DNA of 64,000 nt, taken from assembly GCF_005221325.1 (NCBI RefSeq), contig NZ_CP039888.1:2046001-2110000 (forward strand), written 5' to 3'. The translations under genes and the position numbers were made by a program. The notes under the pieces are model-generated. The model did no database searches and was not told where the DNA came from. It saw nothing but the letters and a program-made list of their open reading frames with translations. Positions 18,759 through 26,991 of the stretch are shown piece by piece; position 1 is the stretch's first letter, and the number at the start of each line of letters is the position of its first letter. The DNA comes from Agrobacterium tumefaciens (GTDB lineage: Bacteria; Pseudomonadota; Alphaproteobacteria; Rhizobiales; Rhizobiaceae).

Positions 18759-18780
18759 AAACATACCGGATGGTTGGTTT
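18759..18780. promoter_or_regulatory. Operator candidate for the TetR/SMR operon
   Basis: AAAC-at-ACC-ggat-GGT-tg-GTTT is a symmetrical 22-base dyad seven bases ahead of the TetR start codon. The size and position fit a TetR dimer site that would block the promoter. Confidence 0.55.
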
Positions 18781-18928
18781 CTTTGCAAGGAAATTGTGGG
18801 GGCAGGCATCGGGTTGAAATTCATACTTAATTAAGCATGAAAGCGATCTCTAAAGTTTTAGCGGTTTTGTTGCCGGAAAGTGTCAGTAAAACTTCGCTCA
18901 TCACGGCGATCGAGAAAAGGGGCGGATT

Positions 18929-20242
18929 ATGTCGGGAACGATCAAACGGGGAATGGCGGGTGCATGGGTCTTCGTGCTCACCTTCTTTTGCGCGATCCTC
19001 TCCTTGCAGGCATCGCCTGCTCAGGCCGGCTACGCCCATTTCATCATGGATGCCAATACCGGCAAGGTTCTGGCGTCCCGCAATGCCGATGTGCTGAACC
19101 ACCCCGCCTCCCTCACCAAGATGATGACGCTTTATATGACCTTCGAGGCGCTGCACGCCGGCCGGCTTCGCTGGGATCAGAAGATAACCATGTCCAAGAA
19201 CGGCGCATCGGTCATCCCCTCGAAGCTTTACGTGCGCCAGGGCCAGACCTTCACCGTGCGCGAGGCCGTTTATGGCATGATCGTCAAATCCGCCAATGAC
19301 ATGGCGGAAGGCATGGGCGATCACCTCGGCGGCTCCGAGGCACGGTTTGCGGAAATGATGACCCGCAAGGCCCGCCAGCTCGGCATGTCGAAGACCGTGT
19401 TTCGCAACGCCTCGGGCCTGCCCAGCAAATCCCAGGTGACGACAGCGCGCGACATGGCCAAACTCGGCCTTGCCTTGCAGCGCGACTTTCCCAAGGAGTA
19501 TGGCCTCTTCGCCATGGAATCTTTCAGTTTCCGGGGAAAACGCATCCGTGGCCACAACAATCTGATGTATCGTTATCAGGGCATGGACGGCATCAAGACC
19601 GGCTACACCAATGCCTCCGGCTTCAACCTCGTCAGCGCCATCAACCACAATGGCCGCCGTGTCGTCGGCGTCGTACTGGGTGGCAAGACCGCCCGCAGCC
19701 GCGATGCGCAGATGGCAGCCCTTCTCGAAAAGGCCTTGCCCCAGGCATCGAGAAGCCGCAACACCGAACAGCTCGTCGCCAGCGCCAATGTCAGCCGCAC
19801 TTTCGATGTGGCCGCCACCGCCGTGCCGACCGCTTCGGTGCCCCCTACGTCCGTTCCATTACCGATGTTCGCCGAACGCCGCGCCGACCCGGTCGCCATG
19901 CAGATTGCCACCGCCAATAGCCAGATGGCCGACATGATGCAGGTCTCCGCCATTCCGAGGCCTGCTCCCGCCGCTGCTACGACCGGCCAGAGAAGCCGTT
20001 GGGAAGTGCAGATCGCCGCAACCGACAGCGAAGCCGCCGCCCGCTCCCTGCTCGCCAATGCCCGTTCCAATATCGGAAACTACGCCGGGATCGCTCCCTA
20101 TACCGAGGCTGTTCAAAGCGGATCGGCAACGCTTTACCGCGCCCGCTTCACCGGCTTCGAAGACCAGTCTTCGGCCGTATCCGCCTGCAAGGAACTGAAG
20201 GCGCAGTCCTATGCCTGCGTGGTGATGACCAGCGAGGGGTGA
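18929..20242 (+). CDS. D-alanyl-D-alanine carboxypeptidase (DacF type) with SPOR domain
   Basis: A 437-residue periplasmic low-molecular-weight penicillin-binding protein that trims the terminal D-Ala of peptidoglycan stem peptides. A signal peptide covers about residues 1-33 (cleavage after AQA). The catalytic triad motifs are all present: SLTK at 61-64, SAN at 121-123 and KTG at 223-225. After a proline- and threonine-rich linker, residues about 355-435 form a SPOR domain (WEVQIAATDSEAAARSLL), which binds denuded glycan at the division septum. AAGGGG lies about eight bases before the ATG. It is monocistronic as far as can be seen. Confidence 0.93.
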   Translation: MSGTIKRGMAGAWVFVLTFFCAILSLQASPAQAGYAHFIMDANTGKVLASRNADVLNHPASLTKMMTLYMTFEALHAGRLRWDQKITMSKNGASVIPSKLYVRQGQTFTVREAVYGMIVKSANDMAEGMGDHLGGSEARFAEMMTRKARQLGMSKTVFRNASGLPSKSQVTTARDMAKLGLALQRDFPKEYGLFAMESFSFRGKRIRGHNNLMYRYQGMDGIKTGYTNASGFNLVSAINHNGRRVVGVVLGGKTARSRDAQMAALLEKALPQASRSRNTEQLVASANVSRTFDVAATAVPTASVPPTSVPLPMFAERRADPVAMQIATANSQMADMMQVSAIPRPAPAAATTGQRSRWEVQIAATDSEAAARSLLANARSNIGNYAGIAPYTEAVQSGSATLYRARFTGFEDQSSAVSACKELKAQSYACVVMTSEG

Positions 20243-20243
20243 T

Positions 20244-20987
20244 TCAGCGCTTGAGCCACCCGTTCGTCAGCGCATCGGCCAGATAGGGAATACCGTTGAC
20301 CCGCGCCATTTCGGACATGGCCAGATTGTCGTAGCGGATATTCCGGAAATACACCTGCCAGCCGCGCGAGGTCTCTTCCAGCACGGCATAGGTGGCAAGC
20401 GGATGTCCGGCCTCGACATGATGGTCGAAAGGCGTGTCATCCTTCCAGCCGGGGCAACCGACGCTGCCGGGATTGACGATCAGCCGGCCATCGGAAAGCT
20501 GCACGGTGCGGGGAATATGCGTATGGCCACACAGCATCAGCGGCTGCGTGATACCTTGCGCCCTCTCCTCGATTTCGGCGAGAGGCCGCAGTTTCAGCAC
20601 TCCTTCCGGCGACAGCGTTTCCAGCCAGTAGTCGAGATCGCCGAGCGGCGAACCGTGGCAGCAATAGGCGACATCCCTGAACACCATGCTGAAGGGTAAC
20701 GTATGCAGCCAGTCCAGATGCGCGGCGGTGAGCTGCGCATGCGCCGGCTTCTCCCAGCTGCCCATCTCTTCCGGCGCCCGCTCGATCAGCTCCCGGTCAT
20801 GATTGCCGCGAATGCTGGGTATCCAGTTGCCAACAAGCACATCGCCGGTAAAACCTGCCTCCAGCGGGCCGCTGAAACAATCACCGAGATTGACGATGTC
20901 CGTGATCCCCAGCTTCGCAATATCCTCCAGCACGGCCTCCAGTGCGGCACAGTTTCCGTGAATATCGGCAATCGCGGCAAAGATCAT
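20244..20987 (-). CDS. Metallophosphoesterase, YfcE/MJ0936-like
   Basis: A 247-residue calcineurin-like phosphoesterase. Metal-binding motifs are clear: ADIHGN at residues 7-12, NLGDCFSG near 33, RGNHDRE near 60, a CCHGSP near 109 and CGHTHIPR near 153. The fold matches small protein-type phosphodiesterases; the substrate is unknown. It is the last gene of the puuE-uraD-mntA-hepT-allA-uraH run, 5 bases after uraH, so it is probably co-transcribed with urate breakdown, though no role in that pathway is known for this family. Confidence 0.87.
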   Translation of the reverse strand: MIFAAIADIHGNCAALEAVLEDIAKLGITDIVNLGDCFSGPLEAGFTGDVLVGNWIPSIRGNHDRELIERAPEEMGSWEKPAHAQLTAAHLDWLHTLPFSMVFRDVAYCCHGSPLGDLDYWLETLSPEGVLKLRPLAEIEERAQGITQPLMLCGHTHIPRTVQLSDGRLIVNPGSVGCPGWKDDTPFDHHVEAGHPLATYAVLEETSRGWQVYFRNIRYDNLAMSEMARVNGIPYLADALTNGWLKR

Positions 20988-20992
20988 GGCTG

Positions 20993-21349
20993 TCAGCTTC
21001 CTCGATAGGTGGAATAGCTATAGGGCGAAAGCAGAAGCGGCACATGATAGTGGCCGCTTTCATCGGCAATGCCGAAGCGGATAGGGATGATGTCGAGAAA
21101 GGCCGGTTCCGCCAATTGGACGCCTCTGCCTCGGAGATAGTCGCCGGCATGGAAAACCAGCTCATATTCGCCGGCCGTGAAACTGTCGCCAACCAGCAGC
21201 GGCCCGCCATCGACCCGGCCGTCGCTATTTGTCCTCACCGTTTTCAGCTTCTCGCGGCGATCCCCGGAGAGTCGGTACAGCTCGATCGTCAGTCCCTCGG
21301 CGGGCGTCCCATGGGCGGCATCGAGAACATGGGTTGTCAGGCCGGTCAT
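20993..21349 (-). CDS. uraH: 5-hydroxyisourate hydrolase (transthyretin-like)
   Basis: A 118-residue enzyme that hydrolyses 5-hydroxyisourate to OHCU, the step after PuuD. The N-terminal [10 protein letters not shown], the central [13 protein letters not shown] and the C-terminal signature [10 protein letters not shown] are diagnostic of HIU hydrolase rather than vertebrate transthyretin; catalytic His residues lie in THVLD and GHYHVPLL. It overlaps the allA stop by 4 bases and is cytosolic, with no signal peptide. Confidence 0.95.
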   Translation of the reverse strand: MTGLTTHVLDAAHGTPAEGLTIELYRLSGDRREKLKTVRTNSDGRVDGGPLLVGDSFTAGEYELVFHAGDYLRGRGVQLAEPAFLDIIPIRFGIADESGHYHVPLLLSPYSYSTYRGS

Positions 21350-21846
21350 AGGCTGGGCTCCGCGATCATGAAGGGGTCGTCGAAAAAATACTCTTCCAGA
21401 TTGTTACCCGGACCTTCGCGATCGGCAACCAGAAAATCCGAAACCGCCTGCAATGGCATCAGCGGATAATGCCAGATATTGCGGCGGTAATTCACGCCCT
21501 GATCACCCCGCGCCAGAAACACCTGCGGCCGGACGGGCCTGCCACCGTCATCTTCCGCAACGACAACGAGGAAAGGCCGGCCGGAAAGCGGCGAAAAACT
21601 CTGGCTGCCGAGCGGATGCCGCTCCATCATTTCGATCTTGTGCGGGAAAACGCGTGGCTGGCCCCGGAAGATATTGAGAATGATGCGCGCCCCCTCGCCC
21701 ACAGCCTCTGGCGCTGCAAGCGCATGATGCCGCTCGGTCTGGCCACCATTGATGTGGCGCATGGAAGAGGGTGTCGTTTCAATCACATCACCAAAGGGTG
21801 TGAACGCCTCTTTGGTGAGAGGCCGTATCTCGAGAAAATCAGTCAA
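21346..21846 (-). CDS. allA: Ureidoglycolate lyase
   Basis: A 166-residue cupin-type enzyme that splits ureidoglycolate into glyoxylate and urea, the last step of allantoin use. Family features are [14 protein letters not shown] at the start, a central [23 protein letters not shown] that holds metal-binding residues, and [16 protein letters not shown]. Length is typical. It starts 3 bases after the HepT stop and overlaps uraH by ATGA, so it is in the middle of the operon. The allantoate-degrading enzyme that would supply its substrate is not in this window. Confidence 0.93.
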   Translation of the reverse strand: MTDFLEIRPLTKEAFTPFGDVIETTPSSMRHINGGQTERHHALAAPEAVGEGARIILNIFRGQPRVFPHKIEMMERHPLGSQSFSPLSGRPFLVVVAEDDGGRPVRPQVFLARGDQGVNYRRNIWHYPLMPLQAVSDFLVADREGPGNNLEEYFFDDPFMIAEPSL

Positions 21847-21849
21847 ATG

Positions 21850-22212
21850 TCATTCACCTTGGGCATGCCAATTGTGCAGAAGAGAGAGTTTGTCCAGAAG
21901 GTCGGGTATCGCCGTCTGGGTCGTATCCCAGACCGTTTCCAGATTGATGCTCATGTAACCATGTGCGATCCTGTCGCGCATGCCGCGCATCTTGACCCAC
22001 GGAATATCAGGAAAATCCGCAACGAAAGCCGGGAACTCTTCCATGATCCGAGCTGTCGTCTCGCCAATAATCAGAAGGTTCATCGCCACCGCCCGTTGAC
22101 GGACGAGATCAGCCAAAAATTCGTCTTTTGTGTTCCGTTGAACAAAGTCGATGGTTTCCGAAGCGACCTGCCGGATGTCTTGAAGATAAACGTTCAGCCG
22201 CTCGACGCTCAT
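21850..22212 (-). CDS. hepT: HepT-family toxin (DUF86)
   Basis: A 120-residue all-helical protein of the HEPN/DUF86 family. The RX4HXY catalytic motif is intact: Arg79, His84 and Tyr86 in RDRIAHGY. In characterised pairs HepT is an RNase-type or tRNA-targeting toxin that the partner MntA neutralises by adding AMP to the motif tyrosine. The ATG at 22212 overlaps the mntA stop by 4 bases. It sits between uraD and allA in the urate operon, 3 bases ahead of allA. The longer frame to 22641 crosses mntA and is not used. Confidence 0.9.
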   Translation of the reverse strand: MSVERLNVYLQDIRQVASETIDFVQRNTKDEFLADLVRQRAVAMNLLIIGETTARIMEEFPAFVADFPDIPWVKMRGMRDRIAHGYMSINLETVWDTTQTAIPDLLDKLSLLHNWHAQGE

Positions 22213-22502
22213 ACAGGCTTCGCTTCCTGTAGCACCTTCACACGGACACGCTCCGGAAAATCGCCCGGCGTCAGCAAGTGAATTTCTGTACCCCGCATAA
22301 TGTCCGTCAATTCCTCCAGCAAACCGCCAAGGTCGAACAATGTCGTTCCCGGCAACGCATCCACCAGAATATCGAGATCGCTGTCCGGCCGGTCTTCGCC
22401 ACGCGCCACGGAGCCGAACACGCGCGGGTTCGCCGCGTTGAAGCGCTTCGTTGCTTCGCGGATCGCCTCCCTGTTCTTTTCCAGCACCTCGGACGGTCGC
22501 AT
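22209..22502 (-). CDS. mntA: MntA-family nucleotidyltransferase antitoxin
   Basis: A 97-residue minimal nucleotidyltransferase. The GSX10DXD signature is complete in GSVARGEDRPDSDLD (residues 30-44), followed by a third acidic residue in TEIHLL. In known MntA/HepT modules this enzyme AMPylates the toxin. It overlaps hepT by 4 bases and begins 53 bases after uraD ends. This is one of the widest gaps in the operon and might hold a promoter of its own. The start is the ATG at 22502; upstream extension in the same frame runs into uraD. Confidence 0.9.
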   Translation of the reverse strand: MRPSEVLEKNREAIREATKRFNAANPRVFGSVARGEDRPDSDLDILVDALPGTTLFDLGGLLEELTDIMRGTEIHLLTPGDFPERVRVKVLQEAKPV

Positions 22503-22555
22503 GATCTTTATCTCCAGACGGCACGATTCTAGCAGAACGGCCCGCACTCGCCAAT

Positions 22556-23053
22556 TCAGCCTTCCGGCAGCATCGAGGCAAGGCGCAGCCAGGCGATCTT
22601 TTCCACCTGCGCCGTTGCGGTAGCAAATTCCTGCGCCGCATCGTTGCCGATGCGGGTCTCGAAGGCGGAGAGGATATCGTGCCTGTTCAGCCCCTTCACC
22701 GCAATGATGAAGGGAAAACCGAATTTTTCGGTATAGGCGCTGTTCAGTTGGGTGAACCGCGCATGTTCCTCCGGCGAAAGCCGGTCCAGCCCGGCACCGG
22801 CCTGTTCGTTGCGGCTGTCGGCGGTCAATTCGCCTGCAATCGCCAGCTTGCCGGCGAGATCGGGATGCGCCCGCAGCACGCCGAGCCTCTCCGCCTCGGA
22901 AGCCACCCGGAACTGCGCACAAAGGGTTGCGTGAACCGCCTTCGCCGTCAGTTCCAAGCCTGCTCCGCCAGCATCGTAAGCACGTTCGGCGATGAAGGGC
23001 GAATGTTCGAACACGCCGCCAAAACGGGCGACAAATTCCTCACGCGTCACCAT
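22556..23053 (-). CDS. uraD: OHCU decarboxylase
   Basis: A 165-residue enzyme that decarboxylates 2-oxo-4-hydroxy-4-carboxy-5-ureidoimidazoline to (S)-allantoin. Diagnostic stretches are FGGVFEHSPFIAERAY near residue 10, VLRAHPDLAGKLA near 58-70 with the catalytic His, and FTQLNSAYTEKFGFPFIIAVKG near 100-122. Its start codon overlaps the puuE stop by one base, so the two are coupled. It follows puuE in the minus-strand urate operon. Confidence 0.95.
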   Translation of the reverse strand: MVTREEFVARFGGVFEHSPFIAERAYDAGGAGLELTAKAVHATLCAQFRVASEAERLGVLRAHPDLAGKLAIAGELTADSRNEQAGAGLDRLSPEEHARFTQLNSAYTEKFGFPFIIAVKGLNRHDILSAFETRIGNDAAQEFATATAQVEKIAWLRLASMLPEG

Positions 23054-23976
23054 CAGAGAGTCTCCGGCTTGTGGTGTTCATGCCAGTGGCGGGCGATCTC
23101 GAGGCGCTGCGGAATCCACACCTTCTCGTGACCAAGCACATATTCGATGAAACGGCGCAGCGCCGCAGCTCGGCCGGGCCGGCCGACGAGACGGCAATGC
23201 AGGCCGACGCTCATCATCTTCGGCGCACCTTCAACACCCTCCTGATAAAGCACATCGAATGCATCTTTCAGATAGGTGAAGAACTGATCGCCGGAATTGA
23301 AACCCTGCGGCGTGGCGAAACGCATGTCGTTGGTTTCGAGCGTATAGGGAATGATCAGAAACGGCTGCTTGCCCTCGCCCTTTACCCAATAGGGCAGATC
23401 GTCGGCATAGGAATCCGAGGAATAAAGGAAGCCGCCCTCCTGCATGACGAGGCGCAACGTATTGTCGGAGGGCTTGCCCTGATACATGCCGTAGGGACGC
23501 TCGCCCGTCAGTTCGGTGTGCAGGCGCACCGCTTCGATGATGTGCTTGCGCTCTTCCTCTTCGGAGAAATCCTTGTATTCAAGCCAGCGATAACCGTGGC
23601 TGGCAATTTCCCAGCCCGCTTCCTTCATGGCGGCAACGGCCTCGGGGTTGCGGGCCATGGCGGCGGTCACGCCATAAACCGTGGTGGTGACGCCTAGCCC
23701 GGTGAACATGCGCCACAGCCGCCAGAAGCCGGCGCGCGAACCATATTCGTAGATCGATTCCATATTCAGATTACGCTGGCCGGGCCACGGCTGGGCGCCG
23801 ACGATTTCCGACAACAGCGATTCCGATGCCTTGTCATTGTCGAGAATGCAGCTTTCGCCGCCCTCCTCGTAATTGATGACGAATTGCACGGCGATGCGCG
23901 CCCCGCCCGGCCATTTCGGATCGGGAGCGTTGCGGCCATAGCCCACCAGATTGCGGGAGTAATTTTCGGAAATCAT
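23053..23976 (-). CDS. puuE: Allantoinase, PuuE (polysaccharide-deacetylase-like)
   Basis: A 307-residue member of the NodB-like deacetylase superfamily that acts as a metal-independent allantoinase, turning allantoin into allantoate. Family marks are VGYGRNAPDPKWPGGARIAVQF at the start, INYEEGGE near 35, EYGSRAGFWRLWRMF near 78 and ASHGYRWLEYKDFSEEEE near 128. It is the first gene of the minus-strand operon puuE-uraD-mntA-hepT-allA-uraH-phosphoesterase. Upstream is a 197-base gap that should hold the operon promoter, but I recognise no operator. Confidence 0.94.
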   Translation of the reverse strand: MISENYSRNLVGYGRNAPDPKWPGGARIAVQFVINYEEGGESCILDNDKASESLLSEIVGAQPWPGQRNLNMESIYEYGSRAGFWRLWRMFTGLGVTTTVYGVTAAMARNPEAVAAMKEAGWEIASHGYRWLEYKDFSEEEERKHIIEAVRLHTELTGERPYGMYQGKPSDNTLRLVMQEGGFLYSSDSYADDLPYWVKGEGKQPFLIIPYTLETNDMRFATPQGFNSGDQFFTYLKDAFDVLYQEGVEGAPKMMSVGLHCRLVGRPGRAAALRRFIEYVLGHEKVWIPQRLEIARHWHEHHKPETL

Positions 23977-24173
23977 TCAGCCACCCAGAACATCTCTCCC
24001 GGGGCTCAAAGCCGGTTGCGGGAGATAAGATAAACCTCCGAACCTTGCCGGGCCGGACAGGCAGGCGTGCTTCGGATATGCGATGCCGAACGGTAGCATT
24101 CGCATCCGGAATGTCGAGACAATCTTGCCGACATTCCGATGCTTTTTTGTATACGATTACAGGCAGACGCGCT

Positions 24174-24881
24174 TCAGGCAATCTTGCGGGCGGAAACGCG
24201 GCCCATGGGATGCAGCGAATGCACGCGGAAAGGCGCACCGGGCTCATCCTCGATGAAAAGCGCCAGGCTGGTAAATTGCAATGTCCGGGTCAATAACGGC
24301 TCGAAAACCTTGCGCACGGCCCGCTCGATCCTCTGGCTGCTGGAAGGCTCCACACCACCCGTCAGCGACATCTGGAACCGGAACTCGTCCATCACATGCG
24401 GGCTGCCCCAGCGATGCAGATTGGTGAGCTGCGAGGCCGACAGCCGGTCCGGATCGGCGCGCTCGATTTCCGCCTCGGAGAGCGGTGCGCGGTAACGGTC
24501 AAACTCCTGCACCACGCGGGCGGCAAAGAAATGCAGCACTTCACAGGGACGCTCGGGAACGAGGCTGAAGACATTCTCCTGTCTTGCCACCACCAGTTGC
24601 GGAAGCGTGAAGGGATCCTGCCTGCCGGAAAAATACATCAGGTCACGCAGCAACCCCGCCTCGGACTGGCCTTCGGCAAGGCGGAAAGGTGCCTTGATCG
24701 TGCCATGAAAACCGTAACGGCGCGGCAGCGCCGTGTGGTAGGAAATCTCCTGCATGCCGAGATCGATCATGCCCGGCGGCTCCACCGCATGACCGGAATA
24801 GGCATCACGCCCCAGCCACGCGGCGGCAGCCTGCGTCAAAGGGTCATTGGGGGAAGGCGTGAAATGAATGGCGTATCGCAT
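24174..24881 (-). CDS. DUF1045 protein (2H phosphodiesterase-like) with altered second motif
   Basis: A 235-residue protein of the DUF1045 family, related to two-histidine phosphoesterases and in other bacteria often near phosphonate genes. The first motif is intact as YGFHGTIKAPFRL (near residue 57). The second, normally FRFHMTLTG, reads EFRFQMSLTGG here: the codon is CAG, so glutamine replaces the expected histidine. That could abolish phosphodiesterase activity or mark a shifted function. It stands alone, between puuE and an FAD oxidoreductase. No phosphonate genes are near. Confidence 0.75.
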   Translation of the reverse strand: MRYAIHFTPSPNDPLTQAAAAWLGRDAYSGHAVEPPGMIDLGMQEISYHTALPRRYGFHGTIKAPFRLAEGQSEAGLLRDLMYFSGRQDPFTLPQLVVARQENVFSLVPERPCEVLHFFAARVVQEFDRYRAPLSEAEIERADPDRLSASQLTNLHRWGSPHVMDEFRFQMSLTGGVEPSSSQRIERAVRKVFEPLLTRTLQFTSLALFIEDEPGAPFRVHSLHPMGRVSARKIA

Positions 24882-24977
24882 GCGCTGTCACCTCGCCGCA
24901 AATGCGGACAAACCGGCCTCTTTGCAGGCCAGCAAATAAGTGATTTGCGTGACAGATTAACGACGTGGGCGGCCTGA

Positions 24978-26192
24978 TCAGAACTTTCTAAAGTCCGGGA
25001 CGGCAATACTCACGTGTTCTTGAAGGCGAAAGCCTGAGGGGATGACAGGCGTATGACCGCATACGGTTTGCAACGCCGCATCGGCAAGAAAATGCGCGAG
25101 ACCGAAGCTCACCTTGAAACCGCCGGAGAGCGCAACGAGCTTCGGAGTGCCGGCCATCGCCCCCACCATCGGGTCCCTCCCCACCGCCTTCGGGCGCAGC
25201 CCGGCCCAGCGTTCGAGCACCGGCGCGCCGGCAAGCGAAGGGACGACGGCGCAGGCGTCCGCAAGCAGTTTTTCGAGCTTCTCATCAGTACTGAAGGGCT
25301 CGGAAAAACAATCTTCGCTGGTACTGCCGATCGCGACGGTGCCATCCTCATGCGGCACGATATAAAGACCGTTGAGGAACACGACCGGCATGGCCGGGTC
25401 AGCGGCAGCGCCGAGAAGCGCCGCCTGCCCCTTTACCGCCTGCCCGAGCGCAACCTCCGCTTCCAGACCGAGAGCGTCACGGATCAGGGGAAAGGAATCA
25501 TGACCGTTGGCAACCACGGCATGGCCGAAGCTTATCTCCTCTCCCGAAGACAACACCGCCCGCCCGTCATCCGCATCGAGAGAAACAACGCGGCAACCTT
25601 CCGCCACCTGCACATGCCGCGCCTTGCGGAGAAAAGCCGAGAGCAGCGCGATCATGGCGCGCGGCGAGACCCTTGCCGCCAGCGTGTCGAAGACAAAACC
25701 CGCCTCGCCTACCGCGTCATCCACCCAGCCCGCGACCGACGGCCTCTCTCCCACATGCCAATGGAACCGGCGTTCGCCCGATCGCCAATTTTCCGCCGCA
25801 TCCCGCTCATGTCGCGCGGCGATGCCGCGCAGATGCGGTTTGGGCAGTGGAATGATCCGGCCGCAGCGGCGATAACCGCCGGAAAGCCCGGTCTCCGCCT
25901 CCAGCCCCGCGATCTCCGCCTCCAGCGCCACAAGAGCATCAAACTGAAACTGTTTCTTGTCCGACCAGCGGTCTGGCATATGTGGCATCAAGGCGCCCAG
26001 AAGCCCGCCGCTCGCGCCGCCGCCAAGACGACCCGCCTCCACCAGCAGGGTATCGATGCCGACCCGCTCCGCCTTCACCGCCGCCCACAGGCCCATGATG
26101 CCGCCGCCGACGATGAGCAGCGGCACGGAACCCGGCAAACTCATTCTTGGTGATTGACCCTGTTCGAAAGCGGGATTATCGGCTTTAGCCAT
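24978..26192 (-). CDS. FAD-dependent amino-group oxidoreductase (MnmC C-domain-like)
   Basis: A DAO-family flavoprotein of about 404 residues. The dinucleotide motif LLIVGGGIMGLWAAVKAERVG lies about 20 residues in, followed by GGGASGGLLGALMPHMPDRW. A second conserved patch is VLERWAGLRPKAVGRDPMVGA near the end. It is divergent from mnmD, and in MnmC the corresponding FAD domain is fused to that methyltransferase and turns cmnm5s2U into nm5s2U in tRNA, so this may be the split partner. The start is uncertain: ATG at 26192 pairs base-for-base with the mnmD ATG; ATG at 26144 would leave a 46-base gap. Confidence 0.75.
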   Translation of the reverse strand: MAKADNPAFEQGQSPRMSLPGSVPLLIVGGGIMGLWAAVKAERVGIDTLLVEAGRLGGGASGGLLGALMPHMPDRWSDKKQFQFDALVALEAEIAGLEAETGLSGGYRRCGRIIPLPKPHLRGIAARHERDAAENWRSGERRFHWHVGERPSVAGWVDDAVGEAGFVFDTLAARVSPRAMIALLSAFLRKARHVQVAEGCRVVSLDADDGRAVLSSGEEISFGHAVVANGHDSFPLIRDALGLEAEVALGQAVKGQAALLGAAADPAMPVVFLNGLYIVPHEDGTVAIGSTSEDCFSEPFSTDEKLEKLLADACAVVPSLAGAPVLERWAGLRPKAVGRDPMVGAMAGTPKLVALSGGFKVSFGLAHFLADAALQTVCGHTPVIPSGFRLQEHVSIAVPDFRKF

Positions 26193-26958
26193 GAAAAATT
26201 CCAACGACACTATCAGAGAAACTGGCAGAGAGACTGGCGCAGAGACCGGTTCGGCAACCGGAGAAAACCAGACGGCGCTCGACTGGCGTGACGGGGATAT
26301 GCCCTATTCGCTGGCCTTTGACGATCATTTTTATTGCCAGACGGATGGCAGGCTGGAATGCGGCCATGTCTTCCTGTCCGGAAACGGGTTGCCGCAACGC
26401 TGGCTCGAACGGGACGGCGTTTTCCGCATCGGCGAGCTGGGCTTCGGCACCGGCCTCAATCTCTGCGAGACCTGGCGCCAATGGAAACAGGTCCGCAACG
26501 GCCGCTCCACGCTGCATTTTATCTCCTTCGAACTTTACCCGATGAAGGCAGACGAGATCGACCGGGCGCTTTCCCGCTGGCCGGAGGTGGATGCTGAGCG
26601 CAAGGCGCTTGTCGCCCGCTGGCCCGCCGAGCCGCAAGGCCGGGTCGAGATCGAACTGGACGATGCAACGCGCCTGACGGTGGTCTGCGGTGAGGCACTT
26701 GCCGGCATTTCCGGCAGCGATCTGAGTTTCGATGCCTGGTTTCTCGATGGCTTCACGCCAGCGCGTAACCCGGACATGTGGTCGCTGGAGATCATGCAGG
26801 CGCTTTTTGCGAAAACGGCGCCGGGGGGCACATTCGCCACTTACGCCGCCGCCGGCTTCGTCCGCCGCAATCTCATCGCCGCCGGTTTTGACCTGGAGCG
26901 CAGAAAGGGATTTGCCGGAAAGCGGGAAATGCTCTGCGGCACCAAACCCTCGACCTGA
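26191..26958 (+). CDS. mnmD: tRNA 5-methylaminomethyl-2-thiouridine methyltransferase MnmD
   Basis: A 255-residue SAM-dependent methyltransferase equal to the N-terminal domain of MnmC, which finishes mnm5s2U34 in tRNA. Family marks are LDWRDGDMPYSLAFDDHFY near 30-48, the SAM loop FRIGELGFGTGLNLCETW near 78-95 and DAWFLDGFTPARNPDMWS near 178-195. The first 25 residues are a low-complexity run with four ETG/ATG-type repeats (RETGRETGAETGSATGE) and are not expected in the family. Its ATG and that of the divergent FAD gene share the CATG at 26190-26193. No ribosome site is evident. Confidence 0.88.
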   Translation: MKNSNDTIRETGRETGAETGSATGENQTALDWRDGDMPYSLAFDDHFYCQTDGRLECGHVFLSGNGLPQRWLERDGVFRIGELGFGTGLNLCETWRQWKQVRNGRSTLHFISFELYPMKADEIDRALSRWPEVDAERKALVARWPAEPQGRVEIELDDATRLTVVCGEALAGISGSDLSFDAWFLDGFTPARNPDMWSLEIMQALFAKTAPGGTFATYAAAGFVRRNLIAAGFDLERRKGFAGKREMLCGTKPST

Positions 26959-26991
26959 GGCAATTCAGAAAACCAAAATGGCGCCGGATAT

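Noticed and set aside
22209..22922. Longer frames running across mntA, hepT and uraD (237 and 263 codons)
   Set aside because: Their N-terminal parts are out-of-frame readings of uraD or mntA; the family starts are at the internal ATGs 22502 and 22212.
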